A stretch of 52,793 nt of DNA. Origin: Euryarchaeota archaeon UBA558 (lineage in GTDB: Archaea > Thermoplasmatota > Poseidoniia > Poseidoniales > Thalassarchaeaceae). The DNA lies in assembly GCA_002507175.1 (NCBI GenBank), contig DAZE01000006.1, forward strand, positions 1 through 52,793. The letters are read 5' to 3'. Under the pieces are notes generated by a model, which saw only the letters and a list, made by a program, of their open reading frames with translations, did not search any database and was not told the DNA's origin. Positions 50,379-52,793 of the stretch are shown here, one piece after another (position 1 is the first letter of the stretch; each line of letters begins with the position of its first letter). A program made the position numbers and the translations under genes.

Positions 50379-51622
50379 AGAATCCACATCGCCTCAATGA
50401 TGTCGCCCCTCCTGCCGTCGGTATCCGGGGGGAGGAGCGTGAGGCCGTTGTGGGCGACCATGCTGTGCATGTTGCCGCTGCCCTGATGGGTGTGCGTGGT
50501 GGCGAGCAAACGACCGTCCTCAGATCTTATCCTGATTCTCCTCATGCAGAGCTTTCCGGGCGCCCCTAGGATGTCCTCCTCGAGGGTGACCGAGACCCTC
50601 CGACTGAGCCTCGGGCCCATCTCCTCGTGGTACCCTAGGGACTTCGCGATCCACGGCGCAACGAGGACGTGGAAGACCACGAGGCTGCTCACGGGGTTGC
50701 CGGGGAGGCCGAAGAGGGGGGTTCCCCTCCATGTCCCGAAGAGTGGTGGGCCTCCGGGCCTGAGCCTCACCCTCCAGAAGGAGATCTCCCCCTCCTCCTC
50801 CATGATCCTGCGAACGAGGTCCCAATCGCCCATGCTGACGCCTCCGCTGGTCAAAATGGCATCACAGCCTGCGAGGGTGTCGAGCGTGTCCCTCAGCTCG
50901 TCAAGGGAGTCGTTGGCGGACTCGTGTCTCACGGCCTCGCACCCCATGGCCTCGACCAGTGATGCGAGTGCGTGGGAGTTCGACTCGTAGATTTGCCCCG
51001 CCTCAAGCCTGACCCCTGGCTGGACCAACTCGTCGCCCGTGGACAGGATGGCGATCCTCGGCTTCTGGATGACCCTGACGACCCCATGCCCCATGGTCCC
51101 AGCCAGGGCTATGCACGCCGGTGAAAGGAGGGCGCCTGTTGGGAGTGCCTCCTGCCCGATGGAAAGGTTCTCCGCCCTTTTCCTGATGTAGCCCATCCTC
51201 GCAGGGCCATTGATCGTTACCCTATCTCCGCGGACCTCGGTGTCCTCGACCATGACGATCGCATCCGACCCCTCGGGTAGCGGGGCCCCTGTCATGATCC
51301 TGCATGCCTCACCGGCGCTGATCCCAGGGGGTGGATCCCCTCCGGCTTGGCTGGTTCCGACGATGCTCAGCTCGACCTTCGGGGTGATGCAGTCAGAGGC
51401 CCTCACGGCGAAGCCGTCCATGGCGGAATTGTCGAACCTCGGGTCGTCGACCAGCGACTCAAGGGAATGGGATAGCACGCGGTTCCTCGCAGAATCGAGG
51501 TCGACGTCATGGGACGATCTCCGCAGCGGGTGTCTCATCGCCAGCTCCAAGGCCCTGTCAAGGTACACACCGTGCTCCACGCCCCCACGAGATTGTCGAT
51601 GATTGAAGTCGGTTTCCCTCAT
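50375..51622 (-). CDS. moeA: Molybdopterin molybdenumtransferase
   Basis: About 415 residues from the ATG at 51622, which has a TTTAA box 26 bases ahead; the frame is open to 51721 but that part has no MoeA homology. MoeA inserts molybdenum into adenylylated molybdopterin. Family blocks are 'DDPRFDNSAMDGFAVRASD', 'CRIMTGAPLPEGSDAIVMVE', 'IAILSTGDELVQPG', 'YESNSHALASLVEAMG', 'DAILTSGGVSMGDWDLVRR' and 'LFGLPGNPVSSLVVFHVLVA'. Its stop overlaps the end of the convergent lipoprotein gene by four bases. With the MOSC protein it shows the organism makes and uses the cofactor. Confidence 0.95.
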   Translation of the reverse strand: MRETDFNHRQSRGGVEHGVYLDRALELAMRHPLRRSSHDVDLDSARNRVLSHSLESLVDDPRFDNSAMDGFAVRASDCITPKVELSIVGTSQAGGDPPPGISAGEACRIMTGAPLPEGSDAIVMVEDTEVRGDRVTINGPARMGYIRKRAENLSIGQEALPTGALLSPACIALAGTMGHGVVRVIQKPRIAILSTGDELVQPGVRLEAGQIYESNSHALASLVEAMGCEAVRHESANDSLDELRDTLDTLAGCDAILTSGGVSMGDWDLVRRIMEEEGEISFWRVRLRPGGPPLFGTWRGTPLFGLPGNPVSSLVVFHVLVAPWIAKSLGYHEEMGPRLSRRVSVTLEEDILGAPGKLCMRRIRIRSEDGRLLATTHTHQGSGNMHSMVAHNGLTLLPPDTDGRRGDIIEAMWIL

Positions 51623-51645
51623 AGCAAACGAAGGTCGCGGATGGG

Positions 51646-51651
51646 TTAAAC
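51646..51651 (-). promoter_or_regulatory. Putative TATA box for moeA
   Basis: On the minus strand GTTTAACCC is centred about 26 bases before the ATG at 51622, consistent with a leaderless transcript and supporting this start over longer alternatives. Confidence 0.55.
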
Positions 51652-51699
51652 CACCTGCCATGGAGCAACCTACACTGCGTGGTGGGGTCATTGATAGGC

Positions 51700-52452
51700 A
51701 TGGAAGTGGCATTGGTATCATTCGCCCTTCTTGTCGTCGCGACGCTGTACTCGTCTGTGGGCCATGGCGGGGCCTCGGGGTATCTGGCCGTCATGTCGCT
51801 AGCGACAATCGCCACCATGGAATCTGCATGGCTGAAGCAGCATGCCTGGTCATTGAACCTGGTAGTCTCCGCCATCGCATTCTATCACTTCAGGAAAGAG
51901 GGTCACCATGTCATCAAGCTCAGTGCCCCATTCGTGTTGGGAGGGGTTCCATTCGCCTTCCTGGGCGGCTACCTCGCCATCGATGGCGCGCCCTATGACA
52001 GTGTCCTTTCCGTGGTGCTGCTGTTGGCCGCAGTTAGGCTAGTGATGCCAACAGGGATGGAGACACGTGGTGGTAGTGGAGGTATCGGGTTCCTGCCATG
52101 CACTTTGATGGGGATGGGGATCGGCCTTGTGAGCGGAGTAGTGGGGATCGGTGGAGGGGTCCTCCTTTCCCCCCTCCTGATCGTCTCCTCTTTGGGAACA
52201 CCTAAGGAGGCGGCTGCCACATCAGCCCTTTTCATCTGGCTAAACAGCCTGGCTGGCATTCTTGGATCCGTGACCACCAGTGGACTGGCCTTGGAGGGTT
52301 GGACAATTGCCCCGTTCGCTGCGGCGGTGTTCGCAGGAGGGTGGCTCGGATCGAAGTATGGTTCCAAAACCGCGAGCGAGCGGGGGGTCAGCCTGATCCT
52401 ATCTGCTGTCCTCGTGGTTGCGGCATCAAAGAGAGTTCTCACCTTGCTCTGA
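51700..52452 (+). CDS. TauE/SafE-family sulfite/anion exporter
   Basis: About 250 residues from the ATG at 51700 (a GTG seven codons upstream opens the frame). Eight or so membrane helices form two repeats. The signatures are 'VGHGGASGYLAVMSL' in the first half and 'GLVSGVVGIGGGVLLSPLLIV' in the second, the TauE/SafE Gly-rich motif, followed by 'KEAAATSALFIWLNSLAGIL'. Members move sulfite, sulfoacetate or other organic anions across the membrane. The substrate is unknown. It is divergent from moeA, with less than 80 bases between the starts. Confidence 0.9.
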   Translation: MEVALVSFALLVVATLYSSVGHGGASGYLAVMSLATIATMESAWLKQHAWSLNLVVSAIAFYHFRKEGHHVIKLSAPFVLGGVPFAFLGGYLAIDGAPYDSVLSVVLLLAAVRLVMPTGMETRGGSGGIGFLPCTLMGMGIGLVSGVVGIGGGVLLSPLLIVSSLGTPKEAAATSALFIWLNSLAGILGSVTTSGLALEGWTIAPFAAAVFAGGWLGSKYGSKTASERGVSLILSAVLVVAASKRVLTLL

Positions 52453-52465
52453 GGTGTAGGTTCGA

Positions 52466-52793
52466 TCAGATGCCGACGGTGTCTGAGTGGCCGCATTGAG
52501 GGTATGAGCAGACGATCCTGTACCGCTCCCTCTTGGGCTTGGGGATAGTCATCATCGACCCGCACATGGAGCATTGATGGGTGATGGTCTTTGGCTCCTC
52601 GACGATTTCCTCGTTGTCCTCGAGCACTGTCCCGATGGATGCGTTCCATCCTATCCTGTCGGTGTAGGAGTCTTCTTCCTCCGCGATGGTCTTGGACTTC
52701 ATTCTGAGTCGTAGTCGCCTTCTTCGCTTCGGTCTGGCCTTGGGGAGTCCCTTGGGCCTACCCTTCGGGGGTGGTGCCTTCTTGCCCTTCTTC
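52466..52793 (-). CDS. AT-hook and zinc-ribbon protein (5' partial, cut by right edge)
   Basis: The frame is open to the right edge, so the start lies outside. An ATG at 52702 would give a 78-residue protein, but in-frame sequence upstream is typical coding: a Lys/Pro/Arg-rich stretch with 'KGRPKGLPKARPKRRRRLR', a Gly-Arg-Pro core as in AT hooks. A variable acidic segment follows, then a C-terminal four-Cys ribbon (CSMCG, then VCSYPQCG; C-x2-C ... C-x4-C). This pairing suggests DNA binding, and MGII-type archaea lack obvious histone genes in this window, but the role is not known. It is read away from the TauE exporter and converges on it. Confidence 0.7.
   Translation of the reverse strand, partial: KKGKKAPPPKGRPKGLPKARPKRRRRLRLRMKSKTIAEEEDSYTDRIGWNASIGTVLEDNEEIVEEPKTITHQCSMCGSMMTIPKPKRERYRIVCSYPQCGHSDTVGI

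Noticed and set aside
51623..51721. N-terminal extension of moeA
   Set aside because: No MoeA homology; it would cover the TATA-like box and overlaps the start of the divergent exporter gene.

Overview
The window looks like a piece of a marine planktonic euryarchaeal chromosome, most consistent with Marine Group II (Candidatus Poseidoniia). Archaeal or eukaryote-like hallmarks are a group II chaperonin, diphthine synthase (dphB), a Trm5-type tRNA methyltransferase, a geranylgeranyl-reductase-family flavoprotein, a dolichol-kinase-like membrane protein, an archaeal PilT-like ATPase with a KH domain, a PGF-CTERM (archaeosortase) surface protein, and A/T-rich boxes about 25-28 nt ahead of start codons that suggest leaderless transcripts. 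Bacterial-type genes are mixed in: homodimeric pyruvate dehydrogenase E1 (aceE), purH, uvrA, an Fpg/Nei glycosylase, moeA and cutA. This mosaic is typical of the group. The taxonomic call is inference; there is no rRNA in the window.

Layout. 1-4050 (+): the end of a SAP-domain protein, a GNAT acetyltransferase and aceE. 4052-10117 (-): a run read as membrane protein, PIN-less ATPase-KH protein, divergent thermosome subunit, purH and an old-yellow-enzyme-like oxidoreductase. 10223-16781 (+): class II photolyase fused to a renalase-like flavoprotein, EamA transporter, MOSC protein, tRNA-Leu(GAG), a very acidic PGF-CTERM surface protein with a Cys/Trp-rich tandem repeat, and a small membrane protein. 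16800-27475: mixed strands with a zinc-motif mini-protein, HAD phosphatase, dimethylargininase-like enzyme, secreted M28 peptidase, M50 protease, RND exporter, GIDE-like membrane protein and trm5. 27563-36312: dphB, a large unknown protein, LysE transporter, cystathionine gamma-synthase-like enzyme, dolichol-kinase-like protein, YczE-like protein, a second zinc-motif mini-protein, cutA, geranylgeranyl reductase and a NagD-type HAD phosphatase. 36372-42100: PCMT-like/TPR protein, epimerase, Asp-box (BNR) lipoprotein, a possible frameshifted small gene, a second LysE transporter and a Bax-inhibitor-1-like protein. 42163-52793: uvrA, then a tightly overlapping membrane protein/HDAC-like deacetylase/Nei operon, three secreted or membrane proteins including a chimeric pentapeptide-repeat lipoprotein, moeA, a TauE/SafE exporter and an incomplete AT-hook/zinc-ribbon gene cut by the right edge.

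Themes. Three DNA repair enzymes (photolyase, UvrA, Nei) suit a sunlit surface-ocean cell. Five predicted lipoproteins with a Cys at residue 20-23, an M28 peptidase and export pumps suggest a cell that processes proteins and peptides at its surface. Coding density is very high: no gap longer than about 300 bases was found, and many genes overlap or abut. No CRISPR array, insertion sequence, integrase or clear genomic island was seen. The most unusual items are the photolyase-renalase fusion, the doubly anchored acidic repeat protein, the pentapeptide-repeat lipoprotein whose two halves differ sharply in base composition, the divergent chaperonin, and a pair of mini-proteins sharing one Cys/His motif.
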